DNA from: Kalaharituber pfeilii
Lineage: Eukaryota; Ascomycota; Pezizomycetes; Pezizales; Pezizaceae
Length of the DNA stretch: 64,000 nt
Direction: 5' to 3'
NCBI GenBank assembly: GCA_015179045.1
Contig: WHUZ01000090.1
Location: 168,803 to 232,802, forward strand
Shown here: in pieces, positions 22,360-34,433 of the stretch
Layout: each line of letters begins with the position of its first letter
Position numbering within the stretch: position 1 is the stretch's first letter
The notes under the pieces: model-generated
Seen by the model: the letters and a program-made list of their open reading frames with translations, nothing else
The model's database searches: none
What the model was told of the DNA's origin: nothing
Translations under genes and position numbers: made by a program

Positions 22360-23510
22360 CGGGCCACTAGGGCGACGTGCGAGGGGTCAATGCTATATAG
22401 TTTATCAAATGGTAAAGGTATTTTATTGAGACTAAACTACAACTTGGAGTGGGAGTACAAGTTGTTGCGTGAAGAACCCAGAGGGATGCAGGTAGGAGAC
22501 CTCTTTTATAGAAAACTGCTCCAGAACCAGTTCTTTCCACAATGATCTGTAGGGGCAATACGAGAAGCAGACAGAAAGAGGTAGATGTGACTGGAACTTG
22601 GTAGAAGTGTAAAAAACTTTCAGGAAAGCAGACAGAAAAAGGTAGATGTGTGGGGAACATTGAGGGCAGGAGGCAGTATGTAGTGAGTTATCGATATCAC
22701 TATTTGGGTTCTAGATTCTTCCAGTTTATTCTATGTCCATAGTGGCACTATTTGGTAGCTGAGATGCTGGCAGTCATAATACACAAGTGGTTCATGTCAG
22801 AGGTAGCAGGATAGGTAGTAACAAGCAAGAAGAAGCATGATAAGGTGTCGAGGTATCAGGATCAGCTGTACTAGTACGAGTCTGGGCATATCATATATTA
22901 GTTGCTAGTATAGGACCGGAGCTGGGAGCTCTTGAGTGATGGTTCTATGTACAGTGGGTTGTTACAAACCACTATTCATATGAAGTACTGACTTATATAA
23001 TGTCTCACTATGCCTACTATCCTACTTGTATTATTATGACGATTCAAATCATATGGCAGTGTGAACGAATCACATATTAACTTACTTTCACGATCTGCTC
23101 ACTGAGTGTTCTTGTGCCCAGACTATTGACCTATTCAAGATACATGTGTCTAGCTAATTTGATTAACTACAGCTCAAGTAAAGCAAGTATAACTAGTATT
23201 ACTAATAGTCATACTATAATAACATCATACAAAAGAAATAAAGACCTCATTATTATCAAATTAGATCCCCTAAAGCACTCACCCACTGCTAAGGAACCAC
23301 CCCGCTTCACAGATTCACTGATACCATGCACAAAGGCGGAAGGTAAATGATATTTTACTTATATGTATCTTACTTTATCTTCGTCTCTGCAATATCATAT
23401 TGCGGTTTCTCTCTATTACTAGCATCTTCAGAAAGGTCTTCGGTAGCCATTAGTTTTTATTAAATCATATTATCATGTGTTGGCAGACGTTTGGTATAGT
23501 CGATGTGTCT
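22360..23510. other. No gene recognised
   Basis: Two copies of a word containing gcagacagaaa-aggtagatgtg lie at about 22569 and 22629. The 32-bp repeat occurs at 23322. The micro-element core ttcttgtgcccagact is at 23109. No supported reading frame. Confidence 0.4.
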
Positions 23511-23704
23511 TTTTGTTTTCGTTTCCTAAAATATCATGACTCGTATGCCGGCCTATGGGCTATGGCGAAAGTCGGTGTGTATAATGTAGGAAGAGCCAAG
23601 CCATTCAAGTCTATTAAACTATCCTCCACTTCCTGTTCCTACCTCGCCATAGCCCATAGAGCGGCATGCGAGTACTGATATAAAAAAAAAAAAAAAAAAA
23701 AAAA
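23505..23704. repeat. Two LINE-tail hairpins in head-to-head arrangement
   Basis: A minus-orientation hairpin lies at 23540-23569 (CTCGT/GCGAA, partly mispaired) and a plus-orientation one at 23643-23672 (CTCGC/GCGAG, inner stem GCCC/GAGC with one mismatch) followed by an A tract of about 25. The 70 bp between them are unique here. Confidence 0.7.
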
Positions 23705-23999
23705 TTCCTGTTCCTAGTTCCTGATCCTTTTCGTTTAATCGCTTTTATTTCCTCCGCCTCGTCAGAACTCTATTTCCTCTGACGGTAACTGCAATTCATG
23801 TTCACTGGATACGGCAATTCGGCCAGTCTAGCATACCCAGTGTACAACAGATAGACTATCTAGCCCGCCCGCGTGTATGAAATAGGAAATAAATACAGCA
23901 CATTCGCAATTTTACATGTATCGTTCTTGGGGTTAGTCAGGTAAAACCATGCTTATTTATACAAATAATTCCCTGAGTCAAGGAATACATACAAATAAG

Positions 24000-24245
24000 T
24001 ATTTCTCAAAGACACGGAGTTAATGGCTGTAGCCTAGGCCCTTGAGAAGGGAGAGAGGAAACTACTGATTGCAGAGTCACAGGTAGCGATCGAGGGACTA
24101 CGAAGCGTCGTGGATGGGAGGCCGACCCCTGACGGAGCGAGCTGGATATTTCCGGAAGGCATGGGACGGGAGGGCGAACCGAGGGGCTCTAGGTGTGGCT
24201 GTTACGTGGGTGAAAGGACACAGGCACCTGAGGGGAAACGAAGCG
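24000..24245 (+). pseudogene. RNase H domain fragment of a Tad-like LINE
   Basis: One frame gives ELMAVA then ALEKGERKLLIAESQVAIEGL, and the next gives VAVTWVKGHRHLRGNEAADHA. These match the acidic-residue strand, the DSQ-AI helix (here ESQ) and the final WVKGH-GNE-AD motif of the RNase H found in Tad-clade fungal LINEs. A stop and a frameshift interrupt it, so it is inactive. Confidence 0.65.
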
Positions 24246-24517
24246 GCAGACCACGCATCTAAGCTTGGGAACCATTCTCCCATACCACGACGAGACAAGC
24301 AACAGAAATGTGGACTCCAGAACAACTGCCAAAACCACAACGCTCACATGAAAGAAACAGATTGGGTCTTTCGCACTATCGACCTTTCCAGAGATTTGAG
24401 TTTGGCTTTTTGTTTGCACCTTCGGATGCTTGAGGGGCCTGGAGACCACAATATCAGCAAGGGTAGACAGCCCCCCCAGAAATGCAGGTTGGGTGCGGGA
24501 ATAAAAGCGGAGATATG

Positions 24518-24518
<1 letters not shown>

Positions 24519-24556
<38 letters not shown>

Positions 24557-24591
24557 CAGTTATCGCTTGCCGCCCTAGGGGCTATAACGAT
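24519..24591 (-). repeat. LINE-tail hairpin, minus, A-T pair at stem base
   Basis: T tract 24519-24551, hairpin 24562-24591. Outer stem ATCGC/ACGAT shows a paired change at the base and one mismatch; inner stem GCCC/GGGC, loop TAG. Confidence 0.75.
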
Positions 24592-24789
24592 AATCGGAGA
24601 CAGGGTCGGCACAATTTGGAAACAGGTGTGAGCGTTGTGGAAGGAGAAGGTGGGCAGGAAAGGTTGGGAGGTGATAAGGATGCCTCCCTCGTGGGCAAGG
24701 AGGGCGAAGAGGAACCACTGGCTGGCATGTTGAGGTGGATGGAGGGGGTGACTGAATTGGCGTTGATATCCTTTACTGTTAATGGTTTT

Positions 24790-24868
24790 TTAAATTTTCT
24801 TCTCTTATCTCTTGGGTGTTTACCCTCATCATGGCACGTAGGGGCGGCATGCGAGTAATAATATTTCC

Positions 24869-24900
<32 letters not shown>

Positions 24901-24916
24901 TTAAAAAAAAAAAAAA
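24790..24916 (+). repeat. Degenerate LINE tail with mixed T/A tract
   Basis: A worn copy of the tail (ggggcggcatgcgagtaata) ends in a T tract that switches to A tracts at 24882. The hairpin 5' half is no longer pairable. The mixed tract could be two insertions. Confidence 0.55.
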
Positions 24917-24999
24917 TAGCATACACTCAAAACTGGTCAAAATGCTAATCTCGAGGTTCGGTGCCCTTCTGCTACCAACTAGGCCAGTCCAGGCTATCA

Positions 25000-27900
25000 T
25001 ATCCTCTCGGTCCAATAACCCAACGTGCAACATAACGCCCTCATGGCCTGGGCCAATCGGCCCGCGCAGCCTGCGTGACCCGCGTGCCCGAATGCAATCT
25101 GAAGACGGCCAGCGGTGATGCCCCTGCGCGACCCACTGCATGCGGGTCTGCGCCTGCCGACAGCAACAGCCCTCAGAACCTTGGCCACGCTTAGGCCAGG
25201 TGTCCACGAGTTATCATGCGCCAAGTTCCCCAGCACCAGCTCAAACACTCCTCTCCCAATATCGCCTTTCGCGATGTTCGGGTCCGCGCCGTGCCGCAGG
25301 AGCCACTTGACTGATTTTACGTTGTTGGCCATGGCCGCGTACGCCAGTGCAGTGAGCTTTGCTTCGTGTGGGCCGGGTGCTGCATCGATGGCCAGTTCTT
25401 GGCCCTGGGAGATGGCGTGTTGGAGCAGGAGTTCCGTGGCGGTGGTCCTGTTGTTTTTGGCAGCGCTCATGAGGGGCATACAGCTCATGCTGTCACAGAA
25501 GTGCAGGTTGACATCGGGAGCCATCTGGAGGAGCAGCTTGAGGCACTCGCCGTAGTCGCTTGGGGGATCGAGAGTATGATCCGTAATGGGGTTGTCCTCT
25601 GAGGTGATGTCGACCCAACCTTCGGAGTAGAGGGCCGCCAGTGGGGTCCACCCAAACTTGTTTGGTGTGCTCACAGTCTGCCGGGCCACAGGGTGAGACA
25701 GCAGTAGCTCGAGGCACTCCTTTGCCCCCTTAAGGGCCGCGCACATCAGTGGGGTGTTGCCATCCTCATCCGGGATTGTTGGGTCCACACCCGGGGTAGC
25801 AAGCAGTACCTTGAGGGCCTCGTAATTGTTATGTGCAGCTGCAATCGACAGTGGTGTAATCCCCTATGTGGACTTGTTGTTCAGGTCGATGCCCCCCGGT
25901 GCGCTGTCCAGCAGCGCCTGCACCAGCACTGGAGGCCCCGCAGCCGCGGCGTTGTAGATGGGCGTGAAGCCACGCTTCTCGACGGTGTTTGGGTCGACAT
26001 TGGGGAGGGCTAGGAGGCGCTTGATGATCTTCCCGTGTCCATCGAAGAGGGCCAGCTTGGCGGCATCATGGTCCCACTTCCTGCTTGGCTCTCCGTTCAC
26101 GAATCTGTAGTTCACCCCGCCGGTCGCCGCGTGGCACAGGACCGCGCCATAGTCGCAGCCGTTGCGCGCGTCCATGCCAGGGAGCTCCAGCAGGGCCTTG
26201 AAGGTATCGTAATCGCCCCTGCACGCTACTTCGGCAAGGAGGGTGTGCGACCGGTGGTGCGGCGCAGAGGAGCCATTCGGGTCAAGCAAGGCGTGCGGGT
26301 GTGCTGCCAGCAGGCGGACCATCTCCGGGCTGCTGATGCTGGAGACGCGCACTCTCACCCTGCCGTCGCCGGTGCGCTGCGACTCTGCCAGCACAGGCAG
26401 CGCCTCCGAGAGCTTGTCAAGAAGCAGCTGCACCATCGCGAGGTCGTCCTGCCGCACCGCGATCTCCAGCGCCGAGGGGCATTGCGGGGCGCCCCTCCAT
26501 ATCACGTCCCTGCGCAGGTCCCCCCGCGGGAGCAGCAGCCTGGCGACCCCGGCGTTCCCCTCCGCCACCGCGGCCTGCAGCGCGGTCATGCGGCCGGCGC
26601 CGACCGCATTCACGTCCACCGCACCGCCTCCGCGCCGCAGCAGCAGCGCCGCACTCGCCCCATCGCGCCGCGTGCTCTGCGCCTCCAGGCACTCCATGCG
26701 CCGCCGCGCGTCATGCACGATTAATGAAATAAAAAAAAAAAAAAAAACAGTCCATCCAGACCGCCCGCACCGCGTCGCCATCCCACAGCGCGTCTCCCGC
26801 GGCCTGCCGCGCCTGGACGTATTCCAGGATCATCCGGACCACCCTGCTGTGCGCATTCCGGCACGCAGCCCAGAAAGGCGTCCTCCGGTCGTACTGATCG
26901 GTAAGGTCAGGCATCAGCCACAGTTTGACGGTCTCGCGGTCCCGCCCAAGCAGATACGCCACGCTGTCCGCGTCCCCCGCCCACGCCGCCATAAACAGTC
27001 GGCTATGCTCTCTTCCGAGGGCCTGCCAACCATACCAGGCCTACCGCGAATATGAATGCAGCCCAGCTCCTTCTGGAACCACTCGTGCCGCACAAGCACG
27101 GCCGAAACCGTCTCAGCCCTCCCTGTAGCCCCCCCCGCCGCCGCCTTCTCCGGCAGCTTCTCCTCGGTATAGCGCTCCCCCCACCTAGCCTCCAGCGCCA
27201 TGCAGCCAAGCCCATCTACCATGCCCACCTTGCTCGCCACCCATCCCTGCCGCCGCACTGCCTGCATCTCCTCCGCGCGCTGCCTCGTCCACTCTAGGAG
27301 CCACCTTGCAATCCCAACCCTGTTCCTCACAGCTGCGATATGCAAAACATTCCACTGGTTCCTGGTCTTTGTCCTCTCAAATGGGTCCATACCAAGCTCT
27401 TCCACCAACATCCTCACAGCCTCCTCCCAGCCGTCCCATGTCGCACGATGCACTGGCATCCATCCTTCCGTGTCAAACCAGTCCCAACGCAAGCTCTGTG
27501 CCCCAATCTCCTCTTTTGCTTGGCGAACCACGCTCTGCAGCACCCGCAAGCGCCGCCATCACCACTATCATCCTTTGCCTCCTTCCGATTGCCCTTCCAC
27601 TCAAAAGGCTTCACTGCCCATCCGACCACACTCCTGTTCATGCGCCCAAATCCCCTCACAACTGTTACCCTCCCCTTCATCTCCTCATTCAGAAACAACT
27701 CCACAAGCTCCTCATCTCCTCTCCACGTTGCCCATGCCAGTGCCGTGAGACCCTCCTCATCAAACACATTCGCATCCACCCTCCCTAGAATCTTCCTCTC
27801 CCACTGCCATCCACCTAATCCCTCCTCTCCCCCAATGCCTTCATTTCCCCCTGCCAACCCTAATACCCACCTCAGCACCCCCAACCCAACCCTTCCTCCT

Positions 27901-28181
27901 TCCCTCCCCACAGCACACACCCATAACAACAATGACTCCAATCCCTTCACCACCCTCACCTCATCCACCATCTCCCCCTCCTTTGCATCCACCTCCGCAC
28001 ATCCCAACTCCCCTACCTCCACCTCCAACAACCCCTTCACCACTCCCACCTCTTCGTCAATCATCCGCAATCTCAGAAACCTCAATGCATATAGTGCATG
28101 GGTGAGCCTCTTCCGGTGGGCTTTAAAGCCATGCGGTTCCCTGTAGCATCGAAACATAATCCACCACCCCACACCCCCCAT
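25000..28181 (-). pseudogene. Broken GC-rich ankyrin-repeat gene
   Basis: The minus strand encodes an ankyrin-type protein in pieces: 27550-28181 (charged N-terminal part), 27000-27549 (WMPVHRATWDGWEEAVRML, WNVLHIAAVRNRVGIARWLL), 26750-26992 (RTPFWAACRNAHSRVVRMIL), 25864-26705 (MTALQAAVAEGNAGVARLLL, GFTPIYNAAAAGPPVLVQALL) and 25000-25860 (NTPLMCAALKGAKECLELLL, LTALAYAAMANNVKSVKWLL). Frame changes near 27545 and 27000, a TAG codon at 25864 in an otherwise continuous frame, and an oligo-A insertion at 26709-26749 break it. GC content is visibly higher than in the surroundings. It is unrelated in repeat sequence to the NACHT-ankyrin genes. An intron explanation for the 27000 shift was tried and did not restore the frame. 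Confidence 0.75.
26709..26749 (+). repeat. Short retroposed A-tail inside the ankyrin pseudogene
   Basis: The words gattaatgaaata followed by about 18 A match the last bases of the LINE tail. The hairpin itself is absent, so the insertion is extremely 5'-truncated or its edge is decayed. It interrupts the codons of RAVWMDC. Confidence 0.5.
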
Positions 28182-28189
28182 CCCTCATC

Positions 28190-30010
28190 CTGGGATGCGG
28201 TTAAGGGGTGAAGGGGGATGAAAATTTAAGGTCTTGTCAGCAATTACGAACAAAAAAGGAAAGGAGGGTGTGGAGATTGGAATTGGGGTGAGGAAATAAA
28301 TTTTGCAATAACCTACCAGAACGCAATCTCGTGGTTCATTCTTTTAAAAGTAAAAACTGTTGACCTAAAACCTATGTCGCGTTGTTTTTTTGGCACCTTT
28401 TACTACTTTGATTTGAAACCCATCGAGGTGGTGGCTTGATACATACAGCGCCTTGCCAAGAGCCTTGGTGACAAAAAATAAGTACGTTATGGACAAGCAT
28501 GTTGATTTGTGAGATCTAGCTTAGCAACCAGCAGTTCAGCCGCAAATGCTCTATAGTCATACAATCTACCCCAGCCTCGAACCAATCTACCCTCGCTATT
28601 ACGAAAGGCAGGAATTCAGCTCGCTATAGGAAGGTTTCGTTATGACTATTGCGTGGTGAATTAGTCACGCATGCTTGGCAGCTGAATTCCCGACCTAGCC
28701 AGTAGCTGAGCTCCGTACCTGCAGCGTTGTGAATTTATCGCTGTGCTTTTTACTGTCAACGGAAATAACCACAGTAGTAAATATTGAGCATATAAACAGA
28801 GTATGAATTGTTCTCGAGTGCATGAATATAATCAAATTTCGAACAAGTAACAATGCCCGCAAGCTTATATATTTTTTTATTTTATTTTTTTTAAAAAAAA
28901 AACTAAGTTGAATGTACTATTTTTTTTTTGTTTATTTCACGTAACCCCACTGTGATGGTAACCACAGTACCGAAGGGAAGGAATAAGGGCTAAACGCGGG
29001 CCGGAACGCCACTTACCGGTAGGAGTATATGATGATGATGCGTATATATGCTAAGGAAGCGTGCTCATATTTAGCAAGCGAGATGTGGATGTATAGGCGG
29101 TCTATAAATTGATGTAGATAGGACTGTATGGGGCACATAAGCAGAGAAAAGCACATGGCCATATACGCAGACATAGATCAGACAGACCAGAACCATGCAC
29201 AGACAAGACAATTGAGTACTCTTCTTTTATGCTCGTTTCCTTGACCTTGACTATTGAGATGCCCCTGAGACTTTCGTTCCGCCAGCCCGGTACCCTGTGC
29301 AAGACAGTGGATGCTGTTGAGCCTTCATTACGTAACACCGCTTGCAGCTATTCTCCAAGTTAATTGTACTGTAACGATCAGCCAGTAAGTACTCTTTCCA
29401 AATCTCAAAAATCGATTATAGCATGTGTTCAGAGCTGGAATAAGGAAAGAGTGCTCTTGTCATTTTTTCTATACTAGAAGAAATTGGTTTGAAACAGGGC
29501 AAATTAGAAGTATATTGCAAAATCAACGGTTTCGTATTTTGAGGAGCGGCAGAAAAGAGGGAGGACAGTGCCTAATATAATTGTGCTGAAGAGTATACAG
29601 TTTCTCTGGTAGGAGAAGTCGAATACCTAGATGGCAGGACCTCTATTAGTATTATTAATCTGATGAAATCTAGTTATCTCTTTAGAGGGGTACAAAGGTT
29701 AGAAGACAAGTACGTATTTCACGATGAGGATGTAGTGGATAAGACTACTCCTATAGAGACTATTAAGATTCCCGATCTTACTACTGAAATGCAAGAACGG
29801 AGGAAGAGCGACATTACTAGTCTGGAGTTCCAGATCCAAAGGCTTGTTCAGAGCCAGAGCCCGAGACTCCATTCTACCCTTCTGTTACTCTACCACTGAG
29901 GCTATTCAGTCTCTTGATTGTACGTCTTATGCATGAGATTGAAAAAGCAAATAGTCCTCTCTGCAGTTCGTGGGTATAAGCTGCAATTCGTACGCCTCCC
30001 TGCGCTTCCA
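28190..30010. other. No gene recognised
   Basis: Mostly AT-rich. T/A tracts at 28868-28904 and 28920-28930, the second followed by tttatttcacgtaacccc, match the second tail family seen at 38100 and 46633. Frames at 29102-29338 and 29663-29899 have no recognisable domain. Confidence 0.45.
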
Positions 30011-30017
30011 TGAACTA

Positions 30018-30230
30018 GAGGTGTTCTGGCCCACCGTCAAACATTTTCCGGCTCGCGAGCCGACCGGCCCCGTGCAAAACACCATATATGTTTTTTCACG
30101 GGGCCAGCCCAGCCGCGAACACCTGGCCTAGCGGCGAATCATGAATGTACCTCTATGTACCTATGTGTATATATATGCCTGGTTCTGCGAACTGTCAAAC
30201 AATGTTCGTCGGTGGGCCAGAACACCTCGA
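30018..30230. mobile_element. 213-bp multi-hairpin foldback element
   Basis: Ends gaggtgttctggcccacc and its inverse at 30211-30228 form the outer arms. Inside lie a perfect ggctcgcgagcc palindrome and an arm pair ggccccgtg/cacggggcc. A worn relative of the right end is at 31840-31890. Flanks both read acta, a possible 4-bp duplication. Confidence 0.65.
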
Positions 30231-30490
30231 CTAGTAAAAGTAAATTTTGCAGACTCGAGTTCTCTGATTGACCCGCATGACTAGCGAGCTAGGATCGTGG
30301 GCCATAACGTTTCTGTTGTGCATTGACATTATCCATTTTGCCTATGTTTGTCCCTGCATTACTATCGGAGGTCGTGAGTTCTATGCCAGTTTTGTTTTTC
30401 TTACTCCATTATTATTGGATATCGTAGGTTATAGGTCATCCTTTTTCTTGTTTGATTTCATGCTATTATAGTAACTCCTTTGTAAGTAAT

Positions 30491-30548
30491 CTCGCTATTG
30501 CCCATAGGGCGGCATGCGAGTAGTGATGTTTAGAAAAAAAAAAAAAAT
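30491..30548 (+). repeat. LINE-tail hairpin, plus
   Basis: Hairpin 30491-30520 with CTCGC/GCGAG, GCCC/GGGC and loop ATA, followed by tagtgatgttt and an A tract. Sequence 5' of the hairpin is not shared with other copies. Confidence 0.75.
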
Positions 30549-30789
30549 AGAGGGGGTGGTGGCGGAGCGGTAGCAAATTTTTTGTCACTGCATGATAGAT
30601 TCATATCTGAATTCATGAACGATAAGCTCAAATGATAGTCCTATATAGTGACAATCTGAGACTTCAATGGCCACTTAGTTCCATTTGGAATTGATAGGGT
30701 TATAGATTATTAACCGTAAAGAATTAAAAAATAAATAGTATACATTTAATCTTCATTTATATTACTAGTTGCTAATAATTTATTACATT

Positions 30790-31173
30790 AGCGGTACTCA
30801 GATTAGAAAAAAAATCTGGCCGGATTTTCCGGATTTCAGAATTTTATCAAGTTCGGAAAATCCGGTCATCTCCATACAAAATTTTAGCTGGTTTTTTTCA
30901 TGTTATGCACCAGTTTATTTTCGCATTTTTTCATGAACTAAATCTGGTCGGATTTTTGCGACAGCTGCATATATATGATGCATTTTGCGGGCCTTGATGC
31001 AATATTCAGGACCTGGTGTGCATAGATTCTGGTGGATTTTTGGACCCAAAACCAGTTTCCGATTTGACAAAAAACCCGATTTTCACAAGAGGGTACTCAG
31101 ACTACAGACCGGATAAACTGGTTTGTCCACCAGACTCCATGTTATTTGGGGACAGTCTAATCTGAATACCGCT
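30790..31173. mobile_element. 384-bp inverted-repeat element with ATT duplication
   Basis: Ends AGCGGTACTCAGATTAGA and the inverse (one mismatch) at 31156-31173. ATT flanks both sides (30787-30789, 31174-31176). The interior repeats short words of the tccggatttt/aaaatccgg type. A fragment of one end recurs at 35249-35308. A 3-bp duplication fits Harbinger- or CACTA-like elements; no transposase is present. Confidence 0.65.
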
Positions 31174-31179
31174 ATTATA

Positions 31180-32500
31180 TACAATAGATACTTGGATATA
31201 TTGAAACTACTTCAGCTTAGCTTTCCAACAATATAAAAAATGGGATAAAAACTGATTGTGTAGTATAATGTTGAATTTGTAAAGTTAATATAGTGCACGA
31301 GATTGTCAAAGTGGATGCTTGGCATATTTCACTACCGTTTCTGGAAATACAACCACCAAAATTTAAATTCTTGGCATCAATGCAATCCTTGTTATTACCA
31401 CAATTATAATACTAGAAAGGGCGGAGGAATCCGGATATCTCTACCTAAGAAGATAACACTCGGAGGTTTTGCTTAGAGCAAGAAGAATACTAGAGGTATA
31501 TTTACCAATCTTCTTATAGTTATTCTGTTAACAATAATCTAGCTATGATAACAAAGCTATAATCTTAGCTACAGCAGTCTAAGAACCGCAGAAAATTTTT
31601 AACCATGTTGTCTATTATCTTCTAGTTATGTGGGTAGGAAGTAGTAACCCGCGAGTCATATTAATAACATTACAGACAGCAACTTTCAAGTGGCAACTTG
31701 TCAGTGGCAATGGGGCTGTGCAAGTACAGAGTAACTGGCTTATCAATTATTCTTGGTAGTAGAGCGTTTCTCTATACTCATATATTGCTAGCAGTACATA
31801 GGGGTACCTAGTGGTACTTGTAAAAAACAGTGATTGTGGGTGGGCTGGCCCATTCGCGAACCGCAATGTTCGTTTGTAGGCCAGAACAGGCCGGTAGCCT
31901 GTATGTGGGGTTAGGTGACCACCAAAAAAAAAAAAAAAAAATGAACAGGTCAGAAATTCAATAGCTGCCATTGCTTTTCCCTCAAACATCATGACTCGTA
32001 TGCCGTCCCATGGGCCATGACGAGAATAAATACAAAGGAGATAATAAGGGGAAAAAAAGGAAAATAGTTACCTTCTAGGTACCTGTGGTGCTAGTCTCCG
32101 CCTCTAGCGCTCATTCATACGTCAGGCTTGCAGGTACCACGCTACTGTATATGCCGTTCTACTTCGAATTCCCATTACAACCCCGGTTACCCCTATAATT
32201 CCTCGAATCTATGCCAACCCCGCCGCTTTTTGACGGAATACACCGGGGTACTTGCTTCTGTGCTTCTATGCCCCCCCGTGACCTTTAGAACCATGGTTTC
32301 TGCATGTATCAACTCCACTACGGTTTGTACCGATGCCGTTGTTACTAGTGACTGTTCAGTGCGCACCCGCCAGAGCTTACGAATGCCACTGTAATCCTCT
32401 GTTTGGCACATCGCAAGTGCCGTGGAGTAAAGACGACGTCCTTTCTTTTTGGGGGATCAGCTCAGGTCACCTCGTTACCAGGCTTGTCTATGGAAAAGGA
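31180..32500. other. No gene; two tail remnants
   Basis: At 31906-31941 ctgtatgtggggttaggtga and an A tract form a third tail variant. The hairpin at 31995-32024 (minus) has CTCGT/ACGAG, a fully paired change, and a G-T wobble in the inner stem with loop CAT. Nothing else is recognisable. Confidence 0.55.
31995..32024 (-). repeat. LINE-tail hairpin, minus, paired change at stem position 5
   Basis: Outer stem CTCGT pairs perfectly with ACGAG. The T tract is lost or replaced, so the copy is older or truncated at its 3' end. Confidence 0.65.
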
Positions 32501-32507
32501 AAAAGTG

Positions 32508-34289
32508 CTATACCTGAATTAATATCATGCGAATATTCCTGGCCCGACCAGATTTCATGGCCAGTGCAATTTTTGTGACGCCCACTTCATCTATATCAAT
32601 CAATTCCGCTGCTATAAGTATTTCTTCTGCATCTTGGCTCAGCCTAGCTTGCGCACTGTCCCTCGGGGGAGGGTGAAAGCAGATGGAAAGGTATTTCAGT
32701 GAGGGGGGTAGTTGACCGAATGCATTGAGGAGAGCAGGATCCTACATTTAACAAGTTTCATCAGTTTCACAGTGAAGACATAAATGATGCTATATCATGA
32801 CAGATCTGTAACTTACCCATTCTGTACCTCGTGGTCGCTCAAGGTCGATGTGCACCTCCTGTAGCAAATGGCATTCTGCAAGCAATGCCAATTCGCTAGT
32901 AGTCCAGCATGTCTTTTCTATGGAGGACAAATCCTCTCGACCCCATTGTGGGTAGTCGATCAACCGGAGTACTCTCAGCTTCATCCGATTGGAGACGATG
33001 ATGTTCGGGTCCACCTTGGGTGATACCTGCAAATTGATTTCCGATAACTCTCTCCCAGGGCATGACCCCCGTGCGTGCACCAAATTTGGAATGAAATCAC
33101 TTTGCGTTCCCAAAAGATGGATTTTCTCCAGCTTTGGGAAGTTCGTACCAATGATTTCGGAGAGCACATATTCATCATCAGCGTGGAATTCATCAAGGAT
33201 AAGTGTTGTGAGGTTGGTAGCTGCCGTGAACGCAGAGAACTCTCTATGCTTGATACTAACATCCCGCAATATGAGCGTTGTTAATTGCGGCAGATGATAG
33301 GTTTGGCTTCCGTTCAAGGGGAGCATTTCTGATGTGTCGAAATCATGCCCACGAGCGAATACCACATCTAGTAAATTCAACTGCTCGGGGGCTGCACACA
33401 GGACTCGTTGCAAAAGTTCCGAGTCACGGATTGAGTAAACCCGACATGTCAATGAGCGAAGGTTATCTTTCACTGGATCAAATAGATGTTCTGGTGGGAT
33501 TGGAATACGGTATGGTTTGCCAACAAGACAATCCATTCTTGGAATTGCCATAATCATAAAGCCATCAACATACAGTCCGTTAAATGTCTGATGAGTCTCC
33601 CTTGCAGTTGCTAGTGCAGTAATAAGCTCCTCCGTAATAAACTCCATTTTAGCCCAGTAGAACTCTCTGAGAAACGGCATCCTATTTGGGCTAAACAGAT
33701 CGGTGCATAGAAGCCTGCTAAGTTCCGTAGTATAGCCCCAGTCCCCATTCCCTTCTCCAAGCACAGAGTCTCGTGTTCTCTTTGTTTGGGATGAATTAGT
33801 TACGTATGGATTTGGAGCAGCGGACGTCAATGTTATGGAAGTCACAAAATCAGCTCCAAAGCGACCACCGAAGAGGCAAAGCTGGGTATTGAGAAGATGC
33901 TGCAAGCGGGTAATCCCGGGCATGACCTTCTCAAGGGCTCCAAATGTTAAGTCCGCTATTATTGAAGTGGACCCTGAACCATATCGGTGAGTAGATGGTC
34001 TATAGTACCTCGGTGCGTGTTGATAATCCGGAAGAGTACTGTATCGAAAGGTGAGTGGATCCCGCACAGAATGTGCCGAACCTGACGACTTTAAAAATTC
34101 GCCATCATCGCCACGGCTGGCAATGCCAGTATGAATTACAACTCTCCGGAAGGCAAGCGGGGTGGACAGTGAATGAAATGTTTTGCAAACCAGTCGTAGC
34201 GTCCATAAGGCTGAAGGTGGTACATAATTCAGAATTTGCAAGGCAATGTCGATTGGGAGTTCTTCGAGCCTGGACTTTGTTTTGGCCAT
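32508..34289 (-). CDS. F-box protein with leucine-rich-like C-terminal region
   Basis: Exon 1 (32817-34289) and exon 2 (32508-32741) join across a 75-nt intron (32742-32816, GTAAGT to TGTAG) to give 568 residues; without splicing the frame would end 27 nt later. Residues about 8-50 (LEELPIDIALQILNYVPPSA, then WTLRLVCKTFHSL) are an F-box, the segment that binds Skp1 in SCF ubiquitin ligases. The rest has irregular LTTLILRDVSI, LTTLILDEF and LEKIHLLGT strands like a degenerate leucine-rich repeat fold, which would select the substrate. No transmembrane segment or signal peptide is seen. The gene is intact amid repeats. Its target is unknown; fungal genomes hold many such orphan F-box genes. Confidence 0.8.
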
Positions 34290-34433
34290 GTTCTTATGTT
34301 GCTATGTCCTGTGATCGCACTCAGCTAGGGATGTAATGAATCAACTTCGGAACGTATATAGAGAAGAAAATGCAAGCTTCAACAGGTTAGGGTTGTGAAG
34401 CCCATTTAATAGAAATGAATTGTAAATAAATTG

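Noticed and set aside
27008..27050. A 42-nt intron to explain the frame change in the ankyrin pseudogene
   Set aside because: Joining the candidate sites does not restore the downstream ankyrin frame and the length is below usual fungal introns.
26035..27788. Several plus-strand frames of 160-270 residues
   Set aside because: They are antisense shadows of the GC-rich ankyrin pseudogene, with proline- and arginine-rich composition and no domain.
30555..30640. tRNA-like start ggtggcggagcggtagc
   Set aside because: No T arm, acceptor stem or anticodon arm can be folded from the following bases.
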